Shown: one piece after another, positions 11,811 to 30,595 of the stretch
How the letters are laid out: each line of letters opens with the position of its first letter
How positions within the stretch are numbered: the stretch's first letter is position 1
Assembly: GCA_965153455.1 (NCBI GenBank)
Contig: OZ234495.1
Coordinates: 8,800,875 to 8,864,874, forward strand
Length of the DNA: 64,000 nt
Origin: Sphagnum compactum
Taxonomy: Eukaryota; Bryophyta; Sphagnopsida; Sphagnales
Direction of reading: 5' to 3'
The notes under the pieces: model-generated
The model's database searches: none
Seen by the model: the letters and a program-made list of their open reading frames with translations, nothing else
Told to the model about the DNA's origin: nothing
Translations under genes and position numbers: made by a program

Positions 11811-12560
11811 AGGTAATTCCATTAGACCAGCGTCCAACATTTTTGTTGTTCGAACTTGAACGAAAGCTTTCTCCACCTCACTAAGCCTATAAGGTTGCCT
11901 AAAATTGGATTATCATCCTCCAATATGATTTGGACCTCTTATTCCCTTAATTGACCCAATTCCTTCAAACTAAAGGCAAAACATCTAGTGAAATCTCATA
12001 TTATCTATTGTGTTTCATGCACCTCACCTCTTGTAATGGTTGGGCCAATTCTTGGGTCCCATGTTTCTACAATCACATGTACCTTGGGTTGGGATGATGG
12101 AACATCCCTAACATTCAAGGTTGAAGGTATGGCCTGTGATTATTATGCAAAATGTGGAAATGTGCCGTCATGGCATGGGGCCCAACATCACCAATTTCCT
12201 GTTCCACACCCATAAATGTCCCTTGGCATCTTTGATCCCATAATTGCCAAGGATGTACTTGTCCTATTGTAACATCATCCCCCCCCTTACACCACCATAA
12301 CTGACCCAACAAAAGGTATAACAATTGAAATATGGGGCAAAGTGGGTGGGTGTGATTGGCCAAAACGTAATTGTTATGCCCATACCAAGTTGAAAATCCA
12401 TGTGAAGTAGTTGACATCCATAACTTGCCCCAAAATCCGCGTATGGGCTCTTTTAAAAATGTCTTGGACAACTGTGGTGCCAGTACGAAACCTCATGGCC
12501 CGTTCCCTCTCATTTGCATTGGGTTCTTCCATATTGAATGAATGCGAGTCCCAAATCATC

Positions 12561-13520
12561 CTTGGCCCCCATTCCTAAATGCATGAAAATCTGGAAAATT
12601 TCAAAAATGTTAATAGGGCTGCTCGTGGAAGGCCAACCCTATTGACCACAATGGTCATCATGAGGAACCGTGCATGAATGGCATCCTGGATCCAATATGT
12701 CATCCACCAAGCATGTGGGTGACCTAGGAATGAGCTCATATGCTCATTGGATCACCTCTGGTGGTGCTAGGTTAATCCACATCCATCAGGACTGATGAGT
12801 TCATGAATTAACTAAAACAACATCCACGTACATTGGCTCGCCGATCCAAGCCTTGATTTGTTGCCATCTAGCCAAAACAGTTGACCTATAATCCCCCAAT
12901 GGTGGGACAATCTCCAACAAATATGCACATGGGTGCATATGTGATTGTTGCAAATGTTGCACAACACAAATCAATTCCTAAAATAAACCTGACTTGGGAT
13001 CGGAAAGTCTTCAACCCATACTTGCATGCGAAAGACCTTGGCATGACCATCTAAAAATGACCAAATCAATTGGCCCAATCTTTGCCAAATCTAGTGCCCC
13101 TAGCAGGGTGATGTTGTTTGGTAAATAACATTAATAACCATGTATGGCTGATGTTGGTAACAAATGGGGATACCTTTGTTGTAACATCATGACATGCCGC
13201 ATGGAAGCTTGTCTAACTTGTGGATCCTTTTCCACATAATGGTATCTTTGAATTAGAATGCCCAACTGTAGAACTGCAGTTAATCCAGAACTAATGCCTC
13301 CAAACAGCTCAAGTAGGCATATCCCATCCTTGGGATTATCCTACTGAATAACCTTGGTATCCAATGGGCTTAAACCTAGAATCCCATTACCAAGGTTTAT
13401 AAGTGCTTATGGGCTTGGTGATAGCAGAATGAGTTAAACCTAATGAATATAATGACTGGTTGATGTCTAAAGTTCAGTCAATGTGCCCCATGGTGACCTA
13501 GGATCCAATGGAGAAACTAG
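12561..13520. other. Repeat-like intergenic DNA, no gene recognised
   Basis: Composition matches the gypsy region beside it, so it may include the gag end of that element. I found no zinc knuckle, protease motif or LTR. Confidence 0.4.
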
Positions 13521-13529
13521 AATGATTGG

Positions 13530-14110
13530 CATCAGGGTTGTTTTGAAGTAGATGGGGTTAATGATGTTTTTAAAGGTGTGAAATTCAATGTCACCACTCA
13601 ATTGATGTTGAAACATGTTTTGTATGTTTTTGGTGTGCATTGTATGGCACACCACATAAATTTGGCTATTCAAACCTTGAGTGGTTTGAGTTTGGTAACC
13701 AAGATCGAATCCTTATTCTCTTCTACACATAATTTTCTACACATTATCTTAAATGACATGTTGAATAAACTAAGATTGTTGAATTTCTTGAATGCAAAGG
13801 CAACAAGATTCTAAAAAATGTGAGAACACATTGAATTTCAATGTTGTCACTATCCAAAAGAATTTTGGCTAAGTATTGCACTTTGGTTGTTAAGATGGTT
13901 TAAGACAACATGGTTGGTTAGATAACCAAGGTTAATTACGAAGTTCTATGTGATCCAAAGACCTTCCTAGTTCTTGTATGCATCATGTTCTTGTTAGAAG
14001 CAGTGCAAAGAATACCAAAGTTTGTGCAAGGGCAACAAACTTTGATTTATGACTTTGTTTCTATTGTGAAGTTGGTTGAAGTAGATCTTTCCAACATGTA
14101 CTATGATAAA
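13530..14110 (+). pseudogene. hAT-like transposase fragment
   Basis: Translation gives NDVFKGVKFNVTTQLMLKHV, then GVHCMAHHINLAIQTLSGLSLVTKIESL, followed after a break by sequence ending in stops. The HCMAHHINLAIQTLSGL block is typical of hAT-superfamily transposases (usually an HC..HR.NLA pattern), and a related block occurs in the second remnant at 50.6-51.0 kb. Only the middle of the transposase is left. No terminal inverted repeats or target-site duplication were identified. Confidence 0.72.
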
Positions 14111-15059
14111 TGTTGGGGACCGGGCTCCTCCTTCCACATCACTTATTTTTTCTCGATCTAGTTGATCGTTGCTAATATGGTGGACAAAACTTGTTTCTTA
14201 GGTTCACTATGTCGTTTTCAAGTTTGGTTCATAAATGTATATGGTCCATTGGACAACATTAATCATTGGTGTTATGGGCATTGTGACCAAAAAGGTTTGG
14301 GCAAAAGTTGTAGAATTTATCAAAGCATAATGTATTATAATCGGCACTTGTTGTGGATAGTTAAGAATAATCTTGAAATTGTTGAGCTTTACATTGAACA
14401 AATGTTATTGTTAGGTTTTGTCTTTGTTGTAGTAAGTGGCAATTCAACCAACCTTAAGTTTAGCTCACTTTCTTTTTAGCATTTGTGAACAACTGCAAAA
14501 TCCCTTCTTGGTCATCAACCATGGTCGATGGTTAGTTGGCTAGATGAAAAAGAATTACATCATTTACTTTTGGGCAACCAACTATCAATAAATTTTTTGT
14601 AATGTGTCAGTGAAGGAAGAATGGTGGTTATGAATCATAAGACTAAACAATGCAATTGTTTGGAAGGTGATGATAAATTGGGATTTGGGGAGGCACGTCT
14701 TTGTGAAATTTGGTTTGTTAAGTTTATACACCATCACTTGTCATAAATTGTCATAAATGTTTATATCATAAATTGTCTACCATCTAAATTGTTTTTCTTC
14801 AATTTGCACAAATACACTTTACTAAGAATATGATACAAGAAAATGTCAAATTTTTAATATCCCCACTATTTAAAAACAACACACATTCTTGTTGTTTTCT
14901 TTCCTTCTTTTTCTCCTATTCCCATGCTATTGTGTATGTCTGTTAAACAATGGAAAATTGAGAGCCACTCACCTTTTTAGTGGTCATTTTTCTTTTTTTG
15001 GTTTACTAGAGCTTTGATTATTTTGGCTAGATGTGTGGTTTCTTGGCCTTGCCAACCAA
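14111..15059. other. AT-rich intergenic DNA, no gene recognised
   Basis: Short open frames only. Some sequence next to the hAT fragment may be more of the same decayed element. No RNA gene was seen. Confidence 0.4.
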
Positions 15060-15369
15060 GGCAAGGATATTGTGCTTTGATTCATTAGAGTATAGTAGCT
15101 TAAGGGATTTTGGCCACTAGGTAATAGGTCTATTTTTATATGAGGATTTTTGAAAGTTATATTTTGGCTTGTGTTGAAACTTGAGATTATTTATAGAGTT
15201 ATAATATAACTTGCAGGATTTTGGTTTTTCTTAAAGGATTTTTTGAAGATTATATTTTTGCACGGTGAAATATTTGAGTTTTCCATAATTCTTCTTTTGC
15301 CTTAAGATACTTTTTAATGTAAATGGCAAGGCCACAATGTGACACACCCCTTGTTTTCTTTTGGTTGCA
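15060..15369 (+). repeat. Dispersed repeat A, copy 1
   Basis: About 310 bp matching the reverse complement of 54612-54958. Shared blocks, in order: GGCAAGGATATT, AGAGTATAGTAGCTTAAGGGA, AATAGGTCTATTTTTA, TTTTGGCTTGTGTT, TTGCAGGATTTTGG, TTTGAAGATTATATTTTTGCA, TTTCCATAATTCTTCTTT, AAGATACTTTTTAATGTAAA, TGGCAAGGCCACAATGT and GACACACCCC. It has no coding capacity, so it is probably a non-autonomous element or an LTR fragment. Confidence 0.85.
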
Positions 15370-15907
15370 ACATTATGTTAATCTTCCTTTAGCCTTTCAC
15401 AAGCATAAACTTGATTTGATAAAGCTCAATTCCACCTATACACCTTCAAACAAAAAAATTAAAATCAATGATGTAAATTTCATATAATGGTTTAAGTGTT
15501 GTTTGTTGTGCATGGTTATGAGACACAAGCAAAGCATAGATCAACAACTTTTCACATTCAATAATCACAAAACTTTCCATGTTAAAAAATTTGTTGTCGT
15601 CACAATGTTACATTGCTCAAAATCCAATAGCCAATCAAACTTAAATATTGAAAAAAAATCTAGCCACTTGAACATACAAAACTTCACAATTTGTCGCCAA
15701 CAAATTATGAAAATACACAAATTATGATAGCCACATATACAGGCAAAAGCTTTCTATGTTTAAAGAACCGGACCTCCACGGTTCTTTCAAAAAGTGAGAA
15801 CCGCCCAGTGTGGTTCAAAGTTACGAAGTATGGGACATCTTCTCCAGAAGCTCATAGAGCTCTTTCTCGTTGGAAGCATGAATTGGTATCCGGCGGTTCT
15901 TTGAGTA
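15370..15907. other. Intergenic flank upstream of MCM9
   Basis: AT-rich to about 15760, then a shift toward GC-richer sequence that continues into the MCM9 leader. No gene was seen. Confidence 0.4.
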
Positions 15908-16126
15908 TTCCCCGCGAATCGCAACGGGTCCCGTTTCTTGCGAAAGAGAAAAGAGCGGGAGAACGCGAGAAAGAGCCACATTCCCCGGGTATCACGCGGG
16001 TATGTTTTCTTGGGAAAAGGAAACTAGCGGGATAGAGCGCGCGAGAGGGCCAGTCCCCGGGTATTACACGGGGCATTGTTACTTGCGAAGAGAAGAGAGC
16101 GGGAGAGAGAGACGAGAGAGCCACGG
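15908..16126 (+). repeat. Three about 72-bp GC-rich tandem repeats just upstream of MCM9
   Basis: Units start near 15908, 15981 and 16053. Each opens with TCCCCG(C/G)G and continues to a (GA/GC)GGG block, a CTTG(C/G)GAA block, AGCGGGA and a purine tail ending GAG.GCCA. The array ends about 60 bp before the proposed start at 16189, so it lies in the promoter or leader. The GC-rich TTCCCCGC cores resemble E2F-type sites found before S-phase genes, but not perfectly. Confidence 0.8.
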
Positions 16127-16188
16127 GAGAGACAGTCTCGTGATGTGCGTCTGCGGTATGCGTGCGAAGAGTTTCCATGTGAGAGAGG

Positions 16189-22848
<6,660 letters not shown>

Positions 22849-24060
22849 AACCTCCATCAGAATTTGTTGCCTCTGATCTGGTGCTAGACAGCCTACCGAA
22901 ATTGTCTTGGAAGCTATAGGTGTGACAACATGATGCAGTTGGATACATTCGACATGGATGCGCATCTCTTAAACACTGAGGTACATCTGCATTGTGAGCT
23001 CAAAGCCCAAGCCCTGTGATGTCTACACGGAATTTTATTCATTTAAAAATAGATCAACAAGATTGTATTTGCTTGGCATGAAGTTTAGAAACAGCTCCTT
23101 TCCTAGCTCCCATTTCCTGGATGGAATATTTTCTCTCCTTTGCTTTCATATTTTTGCTGTTTATCTGTGATTCCATTCTGTGGCTTGTTAACAGTTTAAT
23201 TGCAGTCCTAAGTATGCATTTTGTTTCTGTTCGCAAAGGACATGGAGAACGTACATGAAGAATTAGGGTCCTGTACCTGGGCTGCTTTGTTTGCAACGGT
23301 TTACCCACATGGTAGGGTTTTGCTTTTGGTTGTTTTTTGGACAATCCTACTTTGTATGATGAAAGATTGAACAAAAGGCTGGACTTTAGCTTTTGCAGGT
23401 GACCCATTTTCTGAAATGGGAAATAATTACCTTCATCGAAATGTCAATTGAATTCAAACTAATTCAGTTTGAATTCAACCAGATTATGAAAATTGAATTA
23501 TGAAAAAAGCATTTTTTTAATTTGTCTTTTCATCTTCATGTAAGTGGGTTAGTGAAAGAATGGAGGTAATTAAAATAATTATAGAATGTTTTCATCATTG
23601 TGACAATGGAGTTGGTGAAAGGAGTGACTTAGTAAAGTAATTACAAAACATTTTCCTAATGTTATTAAGTTGAATGTTGTTCAAAATTGTCAATTGATTA
23701 AAATAGAACATGTCAATTCTAAACCAAATTAAAAACTTAATATAAAATTCGTATTTGAGATATAAATGTTTTAAATTAAATTTACGTTACTTTCCAAACT
23801 TCTAAAAGGCTTTGATGAAGATTTAATAATAAAAATCACATTGAAATTAATTTTTAATTAATTAATTTGTTTATATTGTTGTTGCCTTCTATGTTATACG
23901 GTCAGTTTCATTTGTATTGCCAACTGACGGTGGAGAACAAGGTTGAGATGCGAATCAACGGTGGTGAAAACCAGCAGTTACGGTCTGGAACGGGCCCTGG
24001 TAGAACACCGTTACAAAATCCGGAACGGTCAGTGTAGGTGGAACGGGCCTGTTTCGTTCC
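22849..24060. other. MCM9 3' flank and AT-rich spacer
   Basis: The first 500 bases are of mixed composition and probably hold the MCM9 3' UTR. From about 23410 the sequence becomes strongly AT-rich, and at about 23900 it turns GC-richer before the minisatellite. No gene was seen. Confidence 0.45.
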
Positions 24061-24084
24061 ATGATAGTGAATGAGGACACTTAA

Positions 24085-24600
24085 CAGTGGGGAGAGATGA
24101 ATGAATAACGCAAAGAGATGGATGAAGAAGCAATGCGTGAGATGAATGAAAACCGCAGTAGAGATGGATGCAGAAGCAGTGATGAATGATTGAATCACGC
24201 ACAGCGATGGATGAAGAAGGAATGCGTCGAGATGAACAAATGAATACTGCAGCAAAGAGCTGGATGAAGAAGCAATGCGTGAGATAAACGAATGAATACC
24301 GCAGCAAAGAGCTGGATGGAGAAGTGGTGATGGATGAATGAATACTGCAGCCAAGCGATGGATGAAGAAGTAATGCGTGAGATGAACGAATGAATACCGC
24401 AGCTAAGAGCTGGATGGAGAAGTGGTGATGAATGAATGAATACTGGAGCAATGAGATGGATGAAGATGCAATACGTGAAATGAACGAATGAATACCGCAG
24501 CAAAGATCTGGATGAAGAAGTGGTGATGAGTGAATGAATAACGCAAAGAGATGGATGAAGATGCAATACGTGAGATGGATGAATACCGCAGCAAAGAGCA
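24085..24600 (+). repeat. Minisatellite upstream of SLD5, higher-order unit about 96 bp
   Basis: The motif GATGGATGAAGA(A/T)G.AAT.CG recurs at about 24118, 24205, 24261, 24357, 24454 and 24550. The last four are spaced 96, 97 and 96 bp. Each unit combines that half with a second half of the type GAATGAATACCGCAGCAAAGAGCTGGATGGAGAAGTGGTGATG. Copies are diverged and some lack a half. All three frames of the - strand stay open over long stretches because the unit is rich in TGA on + and nearly free of its complement, so those frames are not genes. Confidence 0.9.
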
Positions 24601-24830
24601 TGCAAGAGGTGTTCCGGACGGTCGCCGTGTCCGCGCTGCTGCGCGCGCGGGAGACGACGGAGAAAACCTATCCGAGAAGAAACAAAATCGCAGAAGACGC
24701 AGATTTGCGAGCGCTGGATTGAGTGAGTGAGTGAGTGAGTGAGTGAGCCTGCGACGGCGTCGCGTTTATGTTGTTTTGTTTTGTTTTTGCTGTGTTTTTT
24801 TTGGTAAGAAGAGGAGAGAGAGAGAGGGAG
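24600..24830 (+). promoter_or_regulatory. GC-rich leader of SLD5 with a 40-codon uORF and a TGAG microsatellite
   Basis: A GC-rich patch at 24611-24660 follows the minisatellite. An ATG at 24600 opens a 40-codon frame ending TGA at 24720-24722, with a start like MQEVFRTVAVSALLRA. A GAGT run of about seven units follows (about 24720-24747), then a T-rich stretch and a GA-rich stretch up to the start codon at 24831. Whether the uORF is within the mRNA depends on the transcription start, which cannot be seen. Confidence 0.45.
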
Positions 24831-25216
24831 ATGGAGAGTGGGAATGGAAGTGTGGATCGCTGGGAGGATGCAACAACGGCAACGGGGAGCGGGACGGGAC
24901 TGGACGATTGGACAGAGGGAAGCTTCGACGTCGGCAGCAGCGATGTCGAGATTCTGAAACGTGTGTGGCGTAATGAGAAAGCAGCTCCCGACATCCTGCC
25001 ATATGAAGCTCGTCTCATTGAACGTGTCCACGAGCAGATCCTCCTCATGGTAAGCCACAGGCATTTTGCTTACGCTAATTGCAGAACAGAGCAGAGCACT
25101 GCAGTGCAGTTCGTCCTAATTCTCCTATGATGCTTCTTTCTTCCCTATGATCTTCTGTCCGCCTAGACAGACAGACAGAGGGGGGAAGGATCCTCATCAT
25201 CAGACTGAAATTGCGC

Positions 25217-25258
<42 letters not shown>

Positions 25259-27237
25259 TCGTCGGCATTGCAGAATCCGTCTTCTGTTTGGCGCCAAAAT
25301 CCTGTTCCCAAGGGTTCCTACATCTTTGCTACGATTTCAACCGAACTTGAATGGCATGCATGGAAAAAGGAGGTATAGCTGAATTTTCTTTACTTTCTTT
25401 CTTGCACACAGTACTTGGCTTTCAAAAGGAAGTGTTCATTTTTTTGGTTACAGGAAGAGAATACTGCAGAAATTTCCAAAACAGTTGATGATCTCATGCT
25501 CTCTATTTATCAAATGGATATCAGTCGCACAACGTTTCTGCTCAAAGCTTACCTAAGAACTCGACTTGGTAAGGTAAGTATATGCTTCTTCAATGACAAT
25601 GTATTCAATTGCTGCTCAAGGATTGGGATTAGGGTTTTGATCTCTATGTCAAGATCAAGCTTGTGCTTTGGATCTTCCATACGGGTTTGGCTTTGGATCA
25701 AGCTTGTGCACATGTCCACCATGTCCATTTTCCAATCAAACAAGAATGGACAAGACTTGACATGTGCTGACTTCAGAACCAAGAGTCATTCATTTCTTTC
25801 AGTCTATTTCTATGTCAAGATCTAGCTTGTGCTTTAGATCTTCCATAGGTTTTTTGGCTTTGGATCAAGCTTGCACAAGTCCACTGTGTCAATTTCCCAA
25901 TCCAACAAGAATGGACGAGACTTGTTGACATGTGCAGATGTCAGTGGCAAGAGGCAATGCTTTCAGTTTATTTCATGCAAGCCAGCAAGTTCTTTTGGTT
26001 GCTGGCTATGGGTGGTGGTTCTATTTTTTCAAATTTAGTGTTTCCATCTACTTGGCCGGGCTTTGCGGGAAGGGGTGCTGCAGATTGAGAAGTTTGTGAT
26101 GCATATCATTAGGACACCTGAGTTGTGGGAACGACTTTCTGAGCAGGAGCAAGGTTATGCTCAAAGGTGGATACACTAGAAAGTGCCTACCCAAATGCTT
26201 TCGATGCATCCGAGTGGTTTTTGAGCATCTGACAGTTTTTATAACTCTCTCTATTGTTGTTTGTGTATGACCAGTGTCAGGGGTGTGTGGTTACACAGGT
26301 ATGTTGATGCCCTGTCCAAGCACATGAAGAACTGTGTGCTGGACAAATTGGAGACAGCTTATTGCTCAATGGTGAAACAAGCAGAGTCTAGTGAAGGTGA
26401 TGACATGAGTATCCATTCCATCAAAGTCAGATTACTTTATGAATGCACAGCAGTTTTCTGGTTTAGACTTTTCCATGAGAATGATGACCTCCAGTTTTGT
26501 TGCAGTCAGCAGAATTCACATACATTGTGCACAGGCTTGCAATAGAAGACCGGTATTTCCTTACTGAATGGGGAATGAAACTGCAGAAACATTAATGCTG
26601 TGTTATTGTCCTCTAGTAATGCTTGCCATTGAAAGTGGTAGCTAAAGTGTTTCAGGATGCAGTAAGGGTACATCTTTCTTAACAAACTCGCAGTTTTGGA
26701 ACCCGATCTCGATACCTATGTTTTTTGCAGAAGCAAAGGTGCAGTTGGTTCCTTCCAACTTGATGAGAGGTATCATCTACACATTCTGACTAGGTGATGT
26801 GTAGCTGCATAGGTGTGGTATGTGTTTCAATCTTGTTATTCTCCCATACCTGGGAAGGGCCCAAAACTAAGGTCTTGGAAATGATAAATGCAAGATATAT
26901 CTAGGCTTGGCATGTTAGAAAACTTTTTTTTCTGTGGATTATGATCCCAAGTTTAATCAATCTAAAGCAGGCTTGCCAAGAGTACCCTACTATGGCAGTA
27001 AAGTGCGTCCACATGAAGGAAGGATCAACGTCATGATTTTGTCAAAATTAAATAATGCTCAAATGTTTGGCCTGCTTGTTTGCGAGAGGTGTACAGTTTT
27101 GATGAGTGACATGGAGTGTGAATTGGATGGGTTGCAGGGGTTATGAAAGTGTGGATTTGATGCTTGATGATCTTTACATTCTCAGATACAGGCCTGTACA
27201 GGGCTTGCTGGCAGCAGACCGCATTGAGCTTGTATGA
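24831..27237 (+). CDS. SLD5: SLD5, GINS complex subunit 4, 235 aa
   Basis: Six exons: 24831-25049, 25454-25573, 26084-26166, 26299-26408, 26694-26769, 27138-27237, total 708 nt in frame with GT-AG introns. The N-terminus is acidic and Gly/Ser-rich. The alpha-helical A domain follows, with DVEILKRVWRNEKAAPDIL, DLMLSIYQMDISRTTFLLKAYLRTRL and PELWERLSEQEQGYA. The C-terminal B domain contains FCRSKGAVGSFQLDER and ends DLYILRYRPVQGLLAADRIELV, a strongly conserved Sld5 ending. Known role: with PSF1-3 it joins CDC45 and MCM2-7 in the CMG helicase at replication forks. The exon 4 donor was placed at 26408 because it restores the conserved DDM.LEPDLDTYVF junction; a donor at the preceding GAAG/GT would break it. 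MCM9 lies upstream on the same strand. Confidence 0.94.
25220..25256 (+). repeat. GA microsatellite in SLD5 intron 1
   Basis: About seventeen GA dinucleotides in a row. It lies in the first intron and has no coding role. Confidence 0.95.
25643..25975 (+). repeat. Tandem duplication of about 166 bp in SLD5 intron 2
   Basis: Copies start at 25643 and 25809 with TCTATGTCAAGATC. They share AGCTTGTGCTTT, GATCTTCCATA, TTGGCTTTGGATCAAGCTTG, AACAAGAATGGAC, GACATGTGC and a terminal CTTTCAGT. They differ by substitutions and small indels. The intron is spliced well downstream, at 26083. Confidence 0.85.
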
Positions 27238-30200
27238 CACTCTCCAATTTTGAACTTTGGTGCATTTTTCTAATTGCCCCAATATGAGTGGGCACACATT
27301 GCTCTGTGACCACTCTATATGATTGTGGGCTCAAAAAGTCCTTGCCATCCAGCTTATGCGTAAGGTACAGTTGTGGCCTCCTTTGTTGATGTAAGTTTGG
27401 TCAGGTAGAAATGGTGTCCCTAGTGAGGGCAAGGGAAGGAAGGTGTAGTGGAGATGATCTGAGTCAAACTTTTAATTCTACTCTTGCAATGCAGTAGCCA
27501 TTTCTACTGCAGAATTTGGCCAGTATCCAGTGTTGCAATTTGTGATTCAAATTTCTTGATATCAATGCAGTTTCAGTCTCATCAATTTACAGATTAACTT
27601 CAACAATTGTTATTAGGTATCACATTGTTTGCCTTCATTTGCATGTGTCTTTGTGGACAATGAGAAAGAGAAACGAAGTGAATACCCACCAAGGTAAACA
27701 TCTAACAAACAAACTCCTAAAGCACTTACTGCCTCAGATGAGCATTAGTTGTTTGAGAGAGTTGCTGGGTAGATAGACTACGTATGTTTGCCATGTCCAT
27801 CTCTTGGATTTTGACTTTCTCAAAATTTCCATTTTCCAGGCCTCCATTTCTACTTCATCCATTATTCTTCCTGATTTCTGACATTTCTGCTCCGGATGCT
27901 ATCTTATATTTAACTCCCCCAGATCATGTATTTCTCAACACTCATTTCATCCAATATCTTCCCTTGTATCCCAGCTTCCATCAATTTCCCAGCTTCCGCA
28001 AGATGAATATCTATTACTAATAGACACAAACTAAATGCAACATCAGGCTCAATGTTGTTATAGGACAATGTGCTTAACTTGTATAGAAATCTTTAGATGG
28101 ACTTAATTTCATGATCAAACTTGTTTGGCTATGTCAAATCTCTCTCTGTGTCTCTCTCTCTCTCTCTTTTTGGGGCCTTCCAACCTGTTTATTTCTAACT
28201 ATTGTTTACTTTGTTACATTGATTTATGCAACTTCACCATATTGCATCAAGTAAGAACCAATTGCACCTTCAAGATTATGTTTAGTTCTGCAGTTTTCTT
28301 CAATCCCAACAACTTCAATTCTGCATCTCTAGAAAGTTATGTCTAAAAAGTTTATCTATACAAATCCAATATGATTGATAGGGCATCATTCAACTATTGT
28401 ACAAGTTTCAAATCTTTCAACCTCCATTCTGATGGAGTTTGGGTGTGCAATGGTGGCGGCAATGGCACATAGTGAAAGCATTATCATTTGAAACTAATAA
28501 TTTGGAAAATGAGAAAGAATACATTGCTAACATAATTCTCCATAGGTGATTGGAGTGAAGCTATTGGGTGAAACACATGTGCATACCATTTCACCCAAGC
28601 CACAAAACTAGCCCTTAAATGGAACTTGAAGCACCTAGCTATTGTATAACAATTATTGGTGGTTGAATGGACATTTTGCACAAGACTTTTAGTATTTCCC
28701 CAACCCAAGTTTTGCAATCCAAAAATTTGCAATTTGGTTGATGAACAACACATTCACCATACATAATTATGGCTTGAACTCCACAAATTCCATGTGAAAC
28801 CTCTCTTTTGATTCGCTATAACATGCATGCGAAATTTGGAAATCCTATGTTGCAACCCAAAATTGCAACATGTTGCCATGTTCATTGAAAAAAAATTCAA
28901 CAAAGGAAAATGCATAAAAGATCTTTACAAGTCTTTAAATAGCCTTCATTCCCATATCATTGAACTTCTACTTCACTTGTACCAAATTGCTTAGACTCTG
29001 TTGTAAGTTAATCTAAAGTTCAAAGGCCATATCACCATGAACTAAATAAACCATTCCTTTTGAAGACAATATGAATAGATTCTTTCCACTCAACATGCCC
29101 ATAAAATTGGGCCCATATTTTGTGAAGTACCAAGATTTACGATACTTATGTATTAGCAAACAAAATAATTAGATAATAGTAGACTTGAAAAAGCTTGAAC
29201 AACAATCAACCATGCAAAACAAACGTGTAAGCGTCACATTGTAGCCTACTCAACACACCAAACAAAGCTCGATGTGAGATATTTAACATCTCACCCATGC
29301 CTTGTACCCTACCATTTAGTGAGTAATTGGCTTTCATGGTGTAATTTAGGGTTTTCAGTTTTAGTCCCAACCTTTGCTGTATGTACTCACAAAAAGTTGG
29401 AGACCTTGGCTATTAGAGGGGAATGAACAAGCTATAAGTAACAATCAAGTTCAATAATGTCTGGGTTTGAAGAGATTTTGCTCATTGGATTCAACAATGA
29501 AGCCAAAGCAACTCTCATGATGATCTAAACCAATGTTGTTTGCTTCAACATATGTCTATCCAAAACAATTAGTAAAATTTGAAGATTCCATGTCCAAATG
29601 AAATAGTTCCAAAAAACAAATTTCTTTGAGATTTTATTTTTTGAAAATTTCAATACTATAATTAGTGTCGAAGCTACCAAGGTCCTATGGTACATCACAC
29701 ATTCATGTTGAAAAATCATATTTGATAAAGGTATGGGTCCATAACACATTTGTGAGGCAAACTTTGTGATTTCATTCACTTGTATAGAAAGTATGAATGC
29801 TGTATACCATAATTTGATGTTAGTGTAATATGTGTTGTTACCACATTCAAGTGTGAAGGCATTTGACGATGAGGCATACGTGATAAGTTCATTCTCGTTC
29901 TAATAAGGAGCCAAAATGGATGGAAGAAAGGCTAAATACTTAGCCTTAACTTATAAGAAATCCTCGTATGAAAGTGCAAATTTTGATATATAGACATGTA
30001 CATGCAAGCTTTCGCAACTTCTAGCAAATCCTCATTCTGATATCATCCAAATCTTTTAAGGGGGAGAGTGTGGGTTGCACATAAATCTGTACAATAAATT
30101 ATGACCAAGTGAGCTTGCACTTCCGTTGTGGTACAAAATTTTCAAACTATTGAAAATTTTATGATTTTTTCGAAAAAAAATAGAAGCAAAAATAGTCAAA

Positions 30201-30540
30201 TTTTATACTAGAAAATCAATCTTTTGTTTAAAGAATGATAAAACTTAGTGAAATGAAAAAAAACATTGATTCACATAATTAATTCAAATTCTTATCTTTT
30301 CAACCTATCTCCCATTTCACACTTTATAAAACGAGTTCTCACAATGCCTTTATCCCAAGTTTGGGACAAAACCAACAATAAGACACCCATCATAGATGCC
30401 ATGAACATTTTTTTTAAAAAAAAAATTCTTTTTTTTTTCCATCAGTTGTCCAATGTAGCAATCATCCCAAAACAGATTTAGCATTAATTGATGAAACATT
30501 TGTGAAAAAAGTCGTAGAAAGTAAAACCGATGTTGTGTCA
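27238..30540. other. SLD5 3' flank and AT-rich intergenic DNA, no gene recognised
   Basis: After a probable SLD5 3' UTR the sequence is AT-rich with short frames on both strands. A stretch on the - strand between about 28.5 and 30.0 kb keeps several modest open segments that could be an old transposon, but no family motif could be recognised. Confidence 0.4.
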
Positions 30541-30595
30541 ATTTTGCGATGTAGCCAAAGTGACAATCAACTAAAAAACATTTAGCCAAATTTAT
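30541..30595 (+). repeat. Dispersed repeat B, diverged copy
   Basis: ATTTTGCGATGTAGCCAAAG, then GTGACAATCA and ATTTAGCCAAATTT. This is the order seen at 53511, 53773 and 57634: a GATGTAGC block, a GTG/TGGC block, then TTTAGCCA. It is the most diverged copy in the window. The AT-rich flank up to about 30.9 kb may be more of the same element. Confidence 0.5.

Larger units (their letters stand above)
9003..12560 (-). mobile_element. Degenerate Ty3/gypsy LTR retrotransposon (pol region)
   Basis: On the - strand the remnants follow Ty3/gypsy order: reverse transcriptase (about 11.8-11.1 kb), RNase H (11.05-10.76 kb), integrase (10.48-9.6 kb) and a C-terminal zinc-finger segment (9.23-9.0 kb). Stops and frameshifts break every domain, so it is a dead copy. 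A fragment at 12374-12559 (VVQDIFKRAHTRILGQV) probably belongs to the upstream polyprotein. No intact LTRs, primer-binding site or protease motif were recognised. Confidence 0.85.

Noticed and set aside
23908-25064. Three long open frames on the - strand (148, 190 and 289 codons), His/Ser/Leu-rich
   Set aside because: They are produced by the minisatellite composition, open in all three phases at once, and overlap the well-supported SLD5 exon 1.
26396-26400. Alternative donor (GAAG/GT) for SLD5 exon 4
   Set aside because: It removes the conserved GDDM residues and does not keep frame into the LEPDLDTYVF exon as well as the donor after 26408.
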